Assembly (NCBI RefSeq): GCF_000306945.1
Contig: NC_018518.1
Span: 2,108,001 to 2,172,000 of the forward strand
Length of the DNA: 64,000 bases
Reading direction: 5' to 3'
From: Bordetella pertussis 18323
GTDB taxonomy: Bacteria; Pseudomonadota; Gammaproteobacteria; Burkholderiales; Burkholderiaceae_B
Position numbers and translations under genes: made by a program. How positions within the stretch are numbered: position 1 is the stretch's first letter; every line of letters begins with the position of its first letter. The notes under the pieces are model-generated. The model was not told where the DNA came from. It made no database searches and was given only the letters and a program-made list of their open reading frames with translations. This document shows, piece after piece, positions 38,239 through 49,072 of this stretch.

Positions 38239-39168
38239 ATGCTCGAAATCCGCCATCTCGAAACCCTGGCCGCCATCCGCGATGGCGGCAGCCTGCAGGA
38301 AGCCGCCGAGCGCCTGCACCTGACCCAGTCCGCGCTCTCGCATCAGCTGCGCGACCTGGAAACCCGCCTGGGCACGCCGCTGCTCAACCGCCGCACGCGG
38401 CCGGCCCGCCTGACCACGGCGGGACTACGCGTGCTCGCGCTGGCCGACGACGTGCTGCCCCGGCTGCGCGCCACCGAACGCGAGCTGCAACGCCTGGCTG
38501 CCGGGCGAACCGGACGGCTGCACCTGGCGATCGAATGCCACTCGTGCTTTCAGTGGTTGATGCCCGCACTGGACGCCTTTCGCGGGCAATGGCCGGATGT
38601 GGCGCTGGACCTGTCGGCCGCCTTCTCGTTCGCGCCCCTGCCCGCGCTGGTGCGCGGCGACCTGGACCTCGTCATCACGTCCGATCCGCAAGCGCTGGAA
38701 GCCGTCACCTATCTGCCGCTGTTCAAGTACGAGCTGGTATTGGCGGTCGCCGAATCCAATCCGCTGGCCGCCAACCGCCACGTGATGCCGGAACAACTGG
38801 CCGACCAGACGCTGATCACTTATCCGGTGGACCGCCAGCGCCTGGATATTTTCACGGGCTTTCTCGATCCGGCCGATATCGAACCCGCCGCGATCCGGCG
38901 CGCCGAACTCACGCCCATCATTGCGCAACTGGTTGCCAGCAATCGGGGCGTCGCCGCCCTGCCCAACTGGGCGTTGACCGAGTATCTGGGCCAGGGCTGG
39001 CTGCGTGTTTGCCACCTCGGGCCGCAAGGCGTCTGGCCCACGCTCTACGCCGCGGTGCGCACGGAAGACAGCGACAGTTCCTATATCGACGAGTTTTTGA
39101 CGATTGCCCGTGACGTCTGCTTCAAGACGCTTAGCGGCATCAAGGCGGCCAAGGGCCTGCCGGCCTGA
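38239..39168 (+). CDS. metR: LysR-type methionine regulator MetR
   Basis: A 309-residue LysR regulator with N-terminal winged helix (MLEIRHLETLAAIRDGGSLQ, LTQSALSHQLRDLE) and a periplasmic-binding-like effector domain. The sequence and its divergent position next to metE identify MetR, which senses homocysteine. The ATG at 38239 begins the canonical LysR helix; the few residues before it in the frame are not conserved. Confidence 0.93.
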   Translation: MLEIRHLETLAAIRDGGSLQEAAERLHLTQSALSHQLRDLETRLGTPLLNRRTRPARLTTAGLRVLALADDVLPRLRATERELQRLAAGRTGRLHLAIECHSCFQWLMPALDAFRGQWPDVALDLSAAFSFAPLPALVRGDLDLVITSDPQALEAVTYLPLFKYELVLAVAESNPLAANRHVMPEQLADQTLITYPVDRQRLDIFTGFLDPADIEPAAIRRAELTPIIAQLVASNRGVAALPNWALTEYLGQGWLRVCHLGPQGVWPTLYAAVRTEDSDSSYIDEFLTIARDVCFKTLSGIKAAKGLPA

Positions 39169-39242
39169 TCGAACGGGCCGCAAGCAAGCCCCAGGCAGGC
39201 GGGCCCGCATCGCGCGCCGCCGCCCGCACGAAGCGGCATCGT

Positions 39243-39809
39243 TCAGTCGAGTTCGTCGTCGCCACCGCCCAGAATGCGGCGGATAACATCATGGGCGAAG
39301 CCACGGCCCGCCAGGAAGCGGGCCTGCCGCGCGTACGCGGCGCGGTCGGCGGGCTTTTCGCCAAAGCGCTTCTGCCAGACGGCCAGCGCGCGTGCGTATT
39401 CGGTGGCGCGCAGTTGTTCGCGCAACTCGGCCACCTGGTCGTCGGCCACGCCCTGTTGCTTCAACTCCTGGACGATGCGCGAAGCGCCCTGGCGTGGCGC
39501 GCGCCGATGCGCCAGGCTTTGGGCAAAACGCGCATTCGACAACCACCCTTCGCGCTGCAGATCATCGAGCACCGCCTCGATGTCATCGCCCTCTTCGGCG
39601 TAAGGCTGCAGCTTGCGCGCCAGTTCAAGGCGCGAGTATTCACGCCGCGACAAATAGCCGACCGCGCGCGCCTTCAGAGTCCGGCCCGGGCGCGACGGTG
39701 CCGCCGCGTCGTCCCGGGATTGGGCCAGTGTCTCGAACTCATCGTCGGGATTTGCGGTCCGCCGCCCGGCTCGGGCGGCGGATGGCGGACGGCGGTTGAA
39801 AGTCGCCAT
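39243..39809 (-). CDS. recX: Regulatory protein RecX
   Basis: A 188-residue RecX that binds RecA filaments and limits their extension. The RecX three-helix repeats are visible (KARAVGYLSRREYSRLELAR, EAVLDDLQREGWLSNARFA, RIVQELKQQGVADD). About 45 N-terminal residues are polar and variable. It lies 32 bases after recA on the same strand, the usual arrangement. ATG 39809. Confidence 0.93.
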   Translation of the reverse strand: MATFNRRPPSAARAGRRTANPDDEFETLAQSRDDAAAPSRPGRTLKARAVGYLSRREYSRLELARKLQPYAEEGDDIEAVLDDLQREGWLSNARFAQSLAHRRAPRQGASRIVQELKQQGVADDQVAELREQLRATEYARALAVWQKRFGEKPADRAAYARQARFLAGRGFAHDVIRRILGGGDDELD

Positions 39810-39841
39810 GCCGGAGTGGGTGTGGATGCAGGCCTGACGGC

Positions 39842-40903
<1,062 letters not shown>

Positions 40904-41018
40904 GTAAAGTCCTGTATTGAAGCGGCGCCTGCAAGGGTGCGAAGCAGGCAGCCGTTGTCTAGCCGGAGAAAAAGAGCCTGGAGAAAACTCGAACCTTGGC
41001 GATTATGGCATTGGATTG

Positions 41019-41038
41019 TACTGGATAAAAATCCAGTG
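41019..41038. promoter_or_regulatory. LexA-like SOS box upstream of recA
   Basis: TACTGGATAAAAATCCAGTG is a near-perfect palindrome matching the proteobacterial LexA consensus TACTGTATATATATACAGTA, with symmetric T-to-G and A-to-C changes at the inner ends of the half-sites. It sits between recA and a divergent response-regulator gene. Confidence 0.6.
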
Positions 41039-41142
41039 TGCCATATATTTCCACGTATACCCTGAGTGGGCAAGCTCCATCCCCTGTGCCAGAATGGCCG
41101 GCGTAGCCAGCGCCCGCTGGCGGTTCCGCCGATGTTGCACGC

Positions 41143-41832
41143 ATGCGTATCCTGATAGCTGAAGACGACAGCATCCTGGCCGACGGCCTGTCCCGCTCGC
41201 TGCGGCACAACGGCTATGCGGTCGACGCCGTGCGCGACGGACTGGCCGCCGATTCGGCGCTGGCCGTCCAGCCCTTCGACCTGCTGATCCTCGATCTCGG
41301 CCTGCCCCACCTGCCCGGGCTGGAGGTGCTGCGCAGGCTGCGCGCCCGCAACTCCGTGCTGCCGGTGCTGATCCTCACCGCCGCCGACAGCATCGAACAG
41401 CGCGTCAAGGGCCTGGATCTCGGCGCCGACGACTACATGGCCAAGCCTTTCGCGCTGTCCGAGCTCGAGGCCCGCGTGCGCGCCCTGACGCGGCGCGGCG
41501 CCGGCGGCGGCGCGACGATCGTGCGGCACGGCCGCCTGGTGTTCGACCAGACGGGCCGCATCGCCACGGTCGACGACCAGACCCTGGACCTGTCCGCGCG
41601 CGAGGTCAGCCTGCTGGAGATCCTGCTGGCGCGCAGCGGCCGCATGGTCAGCAAGACGCAACTGGTCGACCACCTTTGCGAATGGGGCGAGGAAGTCAGC
41701 ACCAACGCCATCGAAGTCTATGTGCACCGCCTGCGCAAGAAACTCGAGCCCAGCGGCGTGAAAATCATCACCGTGCGCGGTCTGGGCTATTGCCTCGAGC
41801 GGGACCAGGGTGCCTCGTATCTCGCCAGCTGA
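41143..41832 (+). CDS. OmpR-family response regulator (TctD/QseB-like)
   Basis: A 229-residue response regulator: receiver domain 1-120 with acidic pocket E7/D8/D9, phospho-acceptor D51 ([13 protein letters not shown]) and the lysine in [15 protein letters not shown]; winged-helix OmpR/PhoB DNA-binding domain 125-220 ([24 protein letters not shown]). It overlaps the sensor kinase gene by 23 bases, so the two are coupled. It is closest in type to TctD, which controls carboxylate uptake. Confidence 0.93.
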   Translation: MRILIAEDDSILADGLSRSLRHNGYAVDAVRDGLAADSALAVQPFDLLILDLGLPHLPGLEVLRRLRARNSVLPVLILTAADSIEQRVKGLDLGADDYMAKPFALSELEARVRALTRRGAGGGATIVRHGRLVFDQTGRIATVDDQTLDLSAREVSLLEILLARSGRMVSKTQLVDHLCEWGEEVSTNAIEVYVHRLRKKLEPSGVKIITVRGLGYCLERDQGASYLAS

Positions 41833-43306
41833 AACGGCTTCGCGCGAACCGCTGAACCAAGAAGCCCTGGATGCGCTGCGCGGCGGGCCGCGCGGGCCGA
41901 GTTTCGCGCCGCCGCAGCGCTCGCTGCTGGGCGAGATCCTCGACTGGATGCTGGCGCCGCTGTTTCTCCTGTGGCCCATGAGCGTGGCCATCACCTACGT
42001 GGTGGCGCAGAACATCGCCAACGTGCCGTACGACCGCGCGCTGGCCAACAACCTGAACGTGCTCAGCCACCAGGTGCACGCCGTGGACGGACGCGCCGCG
42101 CTGCGCATGACCGACGCGGCCCGCGACGTGCTGCGCGTGGACGAGACGGAAAGCGTGTTCTGGCTGGCCCTGGGCAGCCGCGGCGAATACCTGGGCGGCG
42201 ATCGCGCCCTGCCGCTGCCGCCCAACGTCGGCCAGCCCCGGCCGGGCGAGATCCTGTACGCCGACGACACCTTGCGCGGCTTCGGCGTGCGGCTGGCCTA
42301 CACCTGGATCGACCTCGGCCTGCCGGATACCCAGCCGGCCCTGGTGATGGTGGCCGAAACCGTGGAAAAGCGCGCCCAGCTGGCCAACGACATCATCAAG
42401 GGAGTCATCATCCCGCAGTTCGTGGTGCTGCCGATCGCGGTGCTGCTGGTGTGGTTCGGCCTGTCGCGCGGCGTGGCGCCGCTCAACGCGCTGCAGCAGC
42501 GCCTGCGCGCGCGCCGCCCCGACGACCTCTCGCCCATCGACGAACAGGCCGCCCCCTCCGAGATCGCGCCGCTGGTCGGCGCCATGAACGACCTGCTCGA
42601 CCGCCTGTCGGCCAACATCGAAACGCAGCGCCGCTTCGTGGCCGATGCCGCGCACCAGCTCAAGACGCCCCTGGCCGGCCTGCGCACCCAGGCCGAGCTG
42701 GCGCTGCGCGACGCCAGCCCCGAGGAAATGCAGTCCAGCCTGCACCAGCTGGTCACCGGCTCCGAACGGGCCACCCGGCTGGTCAACCAGTTGCTGCTGC
42801 TGGCGCGGGCGGAAAACCCGGACTCGCCCGGCCAGGCGCTGACCGACCTCAACGCCATCGCCTACGAACAGACGATGCAATGGGTGCCGCAGGCGCTCGC
42901 CCTGTCGACCGACCTCGGCTTCGAGGGCGCCGACCGACCGGTCGGCATCAGCGGCAACGCCATCCTGCTGGCCGAGCTGCTGAACAACCTGATCGACAAT
43001 GCCCTGCGCTATACCCCGCGCGGCGGCCACATCACGGTACGGGTGAGCGCACGGGGCGATCACGCCGTCCTCGACGTCGAAGACTCCGGGCCGGGCATCG
43101 CCCCGGAAGAACGCGAGCGGGTCTTCGACCGCTTCTACCGCGTCCTGGGCACGGCGTCCGACGGCAGCGGCCTGGGGCTGGCCATCGTGCGGGAGATCGC
43201 CCAGAAGCACCAGGCGGAAGTCGTGATCGACGATCACCCCACTCCCTACTCGGACCTGCCCGGCACCCGCATCCAGGTGCGCTTCCCCCTGCCCGGCGCG
43301 CTGTAG
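41810..43306 (+). CDS. Sensor histidine kinase (TctE-like, 2CSK_N type)
   Basis: A 498-residue membrane histidine kinase. Spans at about 46-68 and 198-219 flank a periplasmic sensor like the 2CSK_N domain of TctE-type kinases; a HAMP-like linker leads to the phospho-acceptor H282 ([17 protein letters not shown]) and ATPase motifs ([35 protein letters not shown]). GTG 41810 is the probable start because the next in-frame ATG would remove the cytoplasmic lead. Partner is the overlapping response regulator; the following MFS transporter gene may be a target. Confidence 0.92.
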   Translation: MPRISPAETASREPLNQEALDALRGGPRGPSFAPPQRSLLGEILDWMLAPLFLLWPMSVAITYVVAQNIANVPYDRALANNLNVLSHQVHAVDGRAALRMTDAARDVLRVDETESVFWLALGSRGEYLGGDRALPLPPNVGQPRPGEILYADDTLRGFGVRLAYTWIDLGLPDTQPALVMVAETVEKRAQLANDIIKGVIIPQFVVLPIAVLLVWFGLSRGVAPLNALQQRLRARRPDDLSPIDEQAAPSEIAPLVGAMNDLLDRLSANIETQRRFVADAAHQLKTPLAGLRTQAELALRDASPEEMQSSLHQLVTGSERATRLVNQLLLLARAENPDSPGQALTDLNAIAYEQTMQWVPQALALSTDLGFEGADRPVGISGNAILLAELLNNLIDNALRYTPRGGHITVRVSARGDHAVLDVEDSGPGIAPEERERVFDRFYRVLGTASDGSGLGLAIVREIAQKHQAEVVIDDHPTPYSDLPGTRIQVRFPLPGAL

Positions 43307-43500
43307 CCGCCAGCCGGCCCGTCGATCCGGGCTGGTACGCGCGATAGTTACCTATTATTTCAAATTTAAGATTCAGGTAAGGGTTACGTCAGAACCTCGT
43401 CAGCCTGGAGCCCTACCTTGTTCGGTAGCTCGATGTCGGCGCGGCCGGCGGAGGGTGCAGAGCACGGTGGCACACCACTGGCCTAACGCGAGGAGACAAC

Positions 43501-45177
43501 ATGAGCACAGCAACCCTATCGGGCCAAAGCCCGTCGGCGCAACGGCGCCCCATGACCCGCGAGGAGCGGCGCGTGATCTTCGCGTCGTCGCTCGGCACGG
43601 TTTTCGAGTGGTACGACTTCTACCTCTACGGTTCGCTCGCAGCCATCATCGCGCAGCACTTCTTCTCCGGGGTCAATCCCACCGCGGCTTTCATCTTCGC
43701 GCTGCTGGCCTTCGCGGCTGGCTTCGCGGTGCGCCCGTTCGGCGCCCTGGTGTTCGGCCGCCTGGGCGACCTGGTGGGCCGCAAGTACACCTTCCTGATC
43801 ACCATCGTCATCATGGGCCTGTCGACCTTCCTGGTCGGCGTGCTGCCCAGCTACGCCAGCATCGGCATCGCCGCGCCCGCCATCCTTATCATCCTGCGCC
43901 TGCTGCAGGGCCTGGCGCTCGGCGGTGAATACGGCGGCGCCGCCACCTACGTGGCCGAGCACGCCCCGCATGGCCGCCGCGGCTTCTACACCAGCTGGAT
44001 CCAGACCACCGCGACGCTGGGCCTGTTCCTGTCGCTGCTGGTGATCCTGGGCGTGCGCACCTTCATGGGCGAAGAAGCCTTCAAGGACTGGGGCTGGCGC
44101 ATTCCGTTCCTGATCTCGGTGGTGCTGCTCGGCATCTCGGTGTGGATCCGTCTGCAGCTCAATGAGTCGCCGACGTTCAAGCGCATGAAGGAAGAAGGCA
44201 AGGGCTCGAAGGCCCCCATCGCGGAATCGTTCGGCCAATGGCGCAACCTGAAGGTGGTGATCCTGGCGCTGCTGGGCCTGACCGCCGGCCAGGCCGTGGT
44301 GTGGTACACCGGCCAGTTCTACGCGCTCTTCTTCCTGACGCAGTCGCTGAAGATCGATTCCAACACCGCCAACATCATGATCGCGATTGCCTTGCTGGTG
44401 GGCACGCCGTTCTTCGTGCTGTTCGGCGCGCTGTCCGACAGGATCGGCCGCAAGCCCATCATCATGGCGGGCTGCCTGATCGCCGCGCTGACCTACTTCC
44501 CCATCTTCAAGGGCCTGACGCACTACGCCAACCCGGCGCTGGAAAAGGCCCAGGCCACCGCGCCGGTCACCGTGATCGCCGACCCCGCCACCTGCTCGTT
44601 CCAGTTCAACCCGGTGGGCACGGCCTCGTTCACCAGCTCCTGCGACGTGGTCAAGTCGTTCATGGCGCGCAACTCGGTGAACTACGAGAACCAGGCCGCC
44701 GCGGCCGGCTCGGTCGCCAAGGTCATGATCGGCAACGACGAGTTCGCATCGTTCGACGGCAAGGGCCTGGCGCCTGCCGAGTTCAAGACCAAGGCCACCG
44801 AGCTGGACAAGGCGCTGACCGCGGCGATCCGCAGCCATGGCTATCCGGCCAAGGCCGATCCGGCCCAGACCAACTACTTCATGGTGGTCGTGCTGCTGAC
44901 GCTGCTGGTGATCTACGTCACCATGGTGTACGGCCCGATCGCGGCCATGCTGGTGGAGATGTTCCCCACCCGGATCCGCTACACCTCGATGAGCCTGCCC
45001 TATCACATCGGCAACGGCTGGTTCGGCGGCTTCCTGCCTCCGGTGGCCTTCGCGGTGGTGGCGGCGACAGGCAACATCTACGACGGCCTGTGGTACCCGA
45101 TCATCATCGCTGTCATGACCCTGGTCATCGGTACGCTGTTCGTACGCGAAACCAAGGACAACGACATCAACGCCTGA
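43501..45177 (+). CDS. MFS transporter of the metabolite:H+ symporter (MHS) family
   Basis: A 558-residue inner-membrane transporter. MHS motifs are TVFEWYDFYLYGSLAAII (span 1), GRLGDLVGRKYTFLITI, GEYGGAATYVAEHAP and SDRIGRKPIIMAGC. Unlike standard 430-residue members it carries about 110 extra hydrophilic residues between spans near residues 345-460 with one cysteine pair (TCSFQF, SSCDVV), predicted outside the membrane. Substrate is likely an organic acid or betaine. GAGGAG precedes ATG 43501. A terminator follows. Confidence 0.92.
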   Translation: MSTATLSGQSPSAQRRPMTREERRVIFASSLGTVFEWYDFYLYGSLAAIIAQHFFSGVNPTAAFIFALLAFAAGFAVRPFGALVFGRLGDLVGRKYTFLITIVIMGLSTFLVGVLPSYASIGIAAPAILIILRLLQGLALGGEYGGAATYVAEHAPHGRRGFYTSWIQTTATLGLFLSLLVILGVRTFMGEEAFKDWGWRIPFLISVVLLGISVWIRLQLNESPTFKRMKEEGKGSKAPIAESFGQWRNLKVVILALLGLTAGQAVVWYTGQFYALFFLTQSLKIDSNTANIMIAIALLVGTPFFVLFGALSDRIGRKPIIMAGCLIAALTYFPIFKGLTHYANPALEKAQATAPVTVIADPATCSFQFNPVGTASFTSSCDVVKSFMARNSVNYENQAAAAGSVAKVMIGNDEFASFDGKGLAPAEFKTKATELDKALTAAIRSHGYPAKADPAQTNYFMVVVLLTLLVIYVTMVYGPIAAMLVEMFPTRIRYTSMSLPYHIGNGWFGGFLPPVAFAVVAATGNIYDGLWYPIIIAVMTLVIGTLFVRETKDNDINA

Positions 45178-45223
45178 TAACCATCCCCCGCCGGGTTGGA
45201 CCGCTGCGCCAATCCGGCTTTTT

Positions 45224-45250
45224 CAAGCTCCCTCAGGGAGCTTTTTTTTT
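45224..45250 (+). terminator. Terminator of the MHS transporter gene
   Basis: AAGCTCCC / GGGAGCTT stem with a TCA loop followed by a run of ten T, 47 bases after the stop codon. Confidence 0.93.
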
Positions 45251-45350
45251 GCCGCCGGGCCGCCCCAAGGCAAAAAAGCCTCCTCGGGGGGCAGCAAGCC
45301 CGCATAGCGGGCGCAGCGTGGGGGCCTTTTTTTGCGCTCTCCGCATCTAT

Positions 45351-45394
45351 CGGCCGCAGGCGCCTGTCTCCACGGGGACAGGCGCCTACGGCCG
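45351..45394. repeat. Long GC-rich hairpin downstream of the enoyl-CoA hydratase gene
   Basis: Two 18-base arms (beginning CGGCCGCAGGCG and ending CGCCTACGGCCG) pair with one mismatch around an 8-base loop; read on the minus strand the mismatch becomes a G-U wobble. No T-tract follows. It lies in a 250-base gap (45178-45427) that also holds a GC-rich segment with two short hairpins and T-runs resembling dispersed intergenic repeats. Confidence 0.6.
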
Positions 45395-45427
45395 GCGCAG
45401 CATGCGGGGGTGCCGCGATGCCCGCGC

Positions 45428-46222
45428 TTACGCGCCGGTCCAGGCCGGCGCGCGCTTTTCCATGAAGGCACGCACGCCCTCCTGGAAATCGGCGGACATA
45501 TAGCAGGCGGACAGGATGTCGTCGTCCGCAATGCCATCGACGGCCTTGTCGCGCAGGCGCAGCAGCGACGTCCTGGTGGCCCAGAGTGTCAGCGGGGCCA
45601 GCGCCATAACCTGGGCGGCGATGGCCTGGGCCCGACCATGCAGCGCGTCCTCCGGAACGATCTCCCTGATGGCACCCGCGTGCAACAAGGCATCGGCCGA
45701 AAGCAAGGACGCGGAAAACACCATGTCCCGTACTCGTTGCGCCCCCAGATTCTCCGCCAGGCGGGCGTAGTTCTTCACGCTCAGGCAGTTGCCCACCGTG
45801 CGGGCAATCGGAAAGCCGAACTTCAGCGACGGCGTGGCGATACGGATATCGCAGCACAGCGCCAGCAAGGCCCCGCCTCCGACGCATGCGCCCGCCATGG
45901 CGGCGATGGTCGGCACTCGCATGCCTTCGATGGCCTCGAGCAAGGCCTCGCTGCTGCGCTCCAGCGCAACGAACTCTTCGGCCGTCGTGGCCGTTTCCAG
46001 CGCACCGAAGTCGGCGCCGGCCATGAAGGCAGGCTTGCTGGCAGGCGCGCCGCTGAACACGACCGCCTTGATTTCCGGGCGATGGGCGACCGACTCGCAC
46101 AGGGCCAGGATGGCGTGTTCCATCTCGGCCGTCATGGCGTTTCGCGCCGCCGGCCGGTCAAACAATATCCACAGCGCGCCCTCCCGGACTTCGCTGTGGA
46201 CCATGAACGTATGGCTGCTCAA
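45428..46222 (-). CDS. Enoyl-CoA hydratase/isomerase family protein
   Basis: A 264-residue crotonase-fold enzyme: FDRPAARNAMTAEMEHAIL, the oxyanion-hole segment FSGAPASKPAFMAGADFGAL, and AAMAGACVGGGALLALCCDI. It adds water to, or isomerises, an enoyl-CoA. A TTG at 46222 is preceded by AGGAG at good spacing, so I take it as the start; an ATG six codons later (46204) is the alternative. It is the last gene of the eight-gene catabolic/transport operon. Confidence 0.88.
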   Translation of the reverse strand: MSSHTFMVHSEVREGALWILFDRPAARNAMTAEMEHAILALCESVAHRPEIKAVVFSGAPASKPAFMAGADFGALETATTAEEFVALERSSEALLEAIEGMRVPTIAAMAGACVGGGALLALCCDIRIATPSLKFGFPIARTVGNCLSVKNYARLAENLGAQRVRDMVFSASLLSADALLHAGAIREIVPEDALHGRAQAIAAQVMALAPLTLWATRTSLLRLRDKAVDGIADDDILSACYMSADFQEGVRAFMEKRAPAWTGA

Positions 46223-46231
46223 GACTGACTC

Positions 46232-47296
46232 CTAGGAAGTGGTGACGCTCAGGATCTGGCAATGCTCGATGGGCAGATGAACCTCGACGCGCTGGCCCGG
46301 CTCCAGCGTCGAGGACGGGTCGACGTAGGCGCGCACGAATTGCCCCGCCGCCAGCTCGACCTGGACGTCACGGTACTCGCCCAGGTACGCGACCCGCGTC
46401 ACGGTGCCGCTCAGCGTATTGGCGCCGGGCGCGGCGCCCAGTTTGACGGCCGAAGGCCGAATGCACAGGCAAGCCGCGCCGCCGGCACCGGCCTGACTGC
46501 GGTCGTCGCCATGCAGAACCCTGTCCCCGACCCGCAAGGCCCCCGGTTCGGCAAGCTGGCCATGCAGCTCGTTGTTGGTGCCGATGAACGAGGCGACAAA
46601 CGTGTTGGCCGGCCGCGAGAACACATTGACGGGGCTGTCGAACTGCTGCACCTGCCCGGACTGCATGACGGCGATCTTGTCGGCGGTGACCAGCGCTTTG
46701 CCCTGGTCGTGCGTGACATAGACCGTGGTCAGGCCCAGAAGATCGTGCACCTGGCGGATCTCGTAGCGCATCTCCTCGCGCAGATGCGCATCGAGATTGG
46801 ACAAGGGTTCGTCCAGCAAGAGGATGTCGGGCTCGACCACCAGCGCCCGCGCCAGCGCAACCCGCTGCTGCTGTCCGCCGGAGAGCTCCGACGGATAGCG
46901 TTGCGCGAGCGCCGTGAGGCGGACCGTGTCGAGCGCGCGCTTGACCCGCTGCGCGAGCTCGGTGCGAGCCACCTTGCGTACCTGCAGGCCATAGGCAACG
47001 TTCTCGAAGACCGTCATGTGCGGCCATACGGCGTAGTTCTGGAACACCAGCGAGATATTGCGCCGCTCGGGCGGCACCATGACGCCCGCGCCCGAAACCT
47101 GGCGATCGCCGATCCATATCTGGCCGTCGGTCGGCTGGTCGAAGCCTGCAAGCATTTGCAGGGTGGTCGACTTGCCGCAGCCCGAGGGGCCGAGCAAGGC
47201 CAGCAGCTCGCCTTGGGCCAGCTCCAGATCGATGCCGCGCAGAACCTGGTGTGCGCCATAGTGCTTGGTAAGACCTTGGATGCGAATTGCCTTCAC
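46232..47296 (-). CDS. ABC transporter ATP-binding protein (ferric/spermidine/putrescine type)
   Basis: A 354-residue importer ATPase: Walker A GPSGCGKST (36-44), signature LSGGQQQRVALARAL, Walker B DILLLDEPLSNLDAHLR, and a C-terminal TOBE/OB regulatory domain (RVAYLGEYRDVQVELAAGQ). The GTG at 47296 overlaps the permease stop (GTGA), fixing the start. With the fused permease and binding protein it forms an importer classed with iron and polyamine systems, but its place in a CoA-catabolism operon argues for an organic substrate. Confidence 0.9.
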   Translation of the reverse strand: MKAIRIQGLTKHYGAHQVLRGIDLELAQGELLALLGPSGCGKSTTLQMLAGFDQPTDGQIWIGDRQVSGAGVMVPPERRNISLVFQNYAVWPHMTVFENVAYGLQVRKVARTELAQRVKRALDTVRLTALAQRYPSELSGGQQQRVALARALVVEPDILLLDEPLSNLDAHLREEMRYEIRQVHDLLGLTTVYVTHDQGKALVTADKIAVMQSGQVQQFDSPVNVFSRPANTFVASFIGTNNELHGQLAEPGALRVGDRVLHGDDRSQAGAGGAACLCIRPSAVKLGAAPGANTLSGTVTRVAYLGEYRDVQVELAAGQFVRAYVDPSSTLEPGQRVEVHLPIEHCQILSVTTS

Positions 47297-49044
47297 GACG
47301 TAACTCCGGCGGTAACGGGCGCCGCGCCGCGGCGACGGGCAAGACCCGTCAGCAGGCGGCCCAGCATGACAATCAGGATGGTGCCCAGCAACAGCACGTT
47401 GCTGGTAGCGCAAACGGCTTCGTAGTTGCCGCCGTCCTTGTAGTTGTAGATCAGCGTCGTCATGACGTTGGTCTGCGGGGTGATCAGGAATACCGCCACC
47501 GACAGCTCGCGCATCACCGGGATGAACACCAGCATCCACCCCGACACCAGGCCGGGCTTCATGAGCGGCAGCGTGATGCGGCCGAACGTGCCGACCTGCC
47601 CCGCGCCCAGGATGCGCGACGCCCGCTCCAGATCGGGGCTGATGGTCTTGATGATGGCGCCGCCGTGCGAATAGGCGATCGGCAGGAACGTCGCCACGAA
47701 GGCCAGCACCAGCAACGCGCCCGTTCCATAGAGGCCATAGAACGGCTGGGTGAAGGCCGAGAAGAACCCCACCGACAGCACGATGCCCGGGATGATGATG
47801 GGCACGGACGCCGTCGCGCCCAGGGCCCAGGCGCCACGGAACAGCTTGCGCTCGACCATATAGGCCACCACCACGCCCAGCAGGAGGCAAACCGTCGCCG
47901 CCATCGTGGCGTAGAGCAGGGAATTGACGATGGCCGACTGGGTTTGCGGGTTGTCCAGCACGGCCCAGCGATACCAATGCAGCGTCAGGTTGTCCCACGA
48001 GGGCCCCTGGCCCCAGGCCTTGCTGAGCGACACCAGCGTCAGCGAGGCATACGGCAGGAACACGGTCACCGCGGGCACCAGCAGCGCGCCCAGCAGGGCC
48101 GGCCAGCGCCAGCGGCCCAGCCCGACCAGCCGCGATCCGCGCGCCTTGCCGCCTATCATGACGTACTGCCGGCGGCCGAGAATGCGCCTGCGCAGGAAGA
48201 ACAGACCGCCGGTCATCAGCAGCAACGGCATGCAGTAGGCCGCCGCCAGATTGAGCTCCGGCGGGAACATCTGATAGAACTCGGCCAGCTTGGTCGTGAC
48301 CACCGGGACACGCGCCGGCGTCAGCAGGAACGCGGGAACGCCGAAGAGCGTCATGCCCTGGATGAACGACAGGATGAAACCGGCCACGATGGCAGGCATG
48401 ACCAACGGCAAGGTGACGCTGCGCATGGTCCGCAGGATGCCCCCGCCCAGCATGGCCGAGGCATCCTCCAGCTCCACGGCCATCTCATCGAGCGCGGTGG
48501 CGACAATGGTGAACGTGAACGGCACGGTATAGACGGCGCACACGAAAACCGCCCCCCACATCGAGTAGATATTCAAGGGGGAATCCCCGCCCAGCCATTG
48601 CCTGAGCCAGACGTTGAGCCAACCCGAGTTGGGCGCCGCCAACAGTATCCACCCCAGCGCGCCGATGAAAGACGGCGTGATGAACGCCGCCAGCACCAGC
48701 ACCCGGATCAGGCCGCGCCCGGGCATGTCCGTGCGCGACACCAACCACGCCATGGGCACGCCAAGGGCAGTGGCGATCACCGCCGTGCTGCCGGCCAGCA
48801 CCAGCGAATTGAGCATGGGCTCGATCAGGTTGGGCGTGGTGAATATGCGCAGGTAATTCACCAGCGACCATTGCCCGGTCAGGTCGTCGCGCCAGCTGTT
48901 GAGCGCGATGATGCCGACGGGCTGCAGGACCAGCAATGCCAGCGCTGCCGCCACCAGCACGGTGACGGCGATGGCTGGCAGCGCATGACGCCCGGCACGC
49001 GGCTCCCGCGCTACGGCGGGTTTTTCAGTCATTGCGACAGACAT
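47293..49044 (-). CDS. ABC transporter permease, two fused membrane domains (iron/organic type)
   Basis: A 583-residue permease with about 12 spans and two binding-protein-dependent transport domains in one chain, as in SfuB/FbpB-like permeases. Both EAA loops are visible: DEMAVELEDASAMLGGGILR and SPDLERASRILGAGQVGTFG. ATG 49044 is preferred over 49032. It lies 28 bases after the binding-protein gene and overlaps the ATPase gene. Confidence 0.92.
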   Translation of the reverse strand: MSVAMTEKPAVAREPRAGRHALPAIAVTVLVAAALALLVLQPVGIIALNSWRDDLTGQWSLVNYLRIFTTPNLIEPMLNSLVLAGSTAVIATALGVPMAWLVSRTDMPGRGLIRVLVLAAFITPSFIGALGWILLAAPNSGWLNVWLRQWLGGDSPLNIYSMWGAVFVCAVYTVPFTFTIVATALDEMAVELEDASAMLGGGILRTMRSVTLPLVMPAIVAGFILSFIQGMTLFGVPAFLLTPARVPVVTTKLAEFYQMFPPELNLAAAYCMPLLLMTGGLFFLRRRILGRRQYVMIGGKARGSRLVGLGRWRWPALLGALLVPAVTVFLPYASLTLVSLSKAWGQGPSWDNLTLHWYRWAVLDNPQTQSAIVNSLLYATMAATVCLLLGVVVAYMVERKLFRGAWALGATASVPIIIPGIVLSVGFFSAFTQPFYGLYGTGALLVLAFVATFLPIAYSHGGAIIKTISPDLERASRILGAGQVGTFGRITLPLMKPGLVSGWMLVFIPVMRELSVAVFLITPQTNVMTTLIYNYKDGGNYEAVCATSNVLLLGTILIVMLGRLLTGLARRRGAAPVTAGVTS

Positions 49045-49072
49045 GGAATCCCCTGTTTCTTCCCCTGCGGAC

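Noticed and set aside
45255-45340. CRISPR-like or phage repeats in the 45.2-45.4 kb gap
   Set aside because: Only short GC-rich hairpins, no regular direct repeats and spacers.
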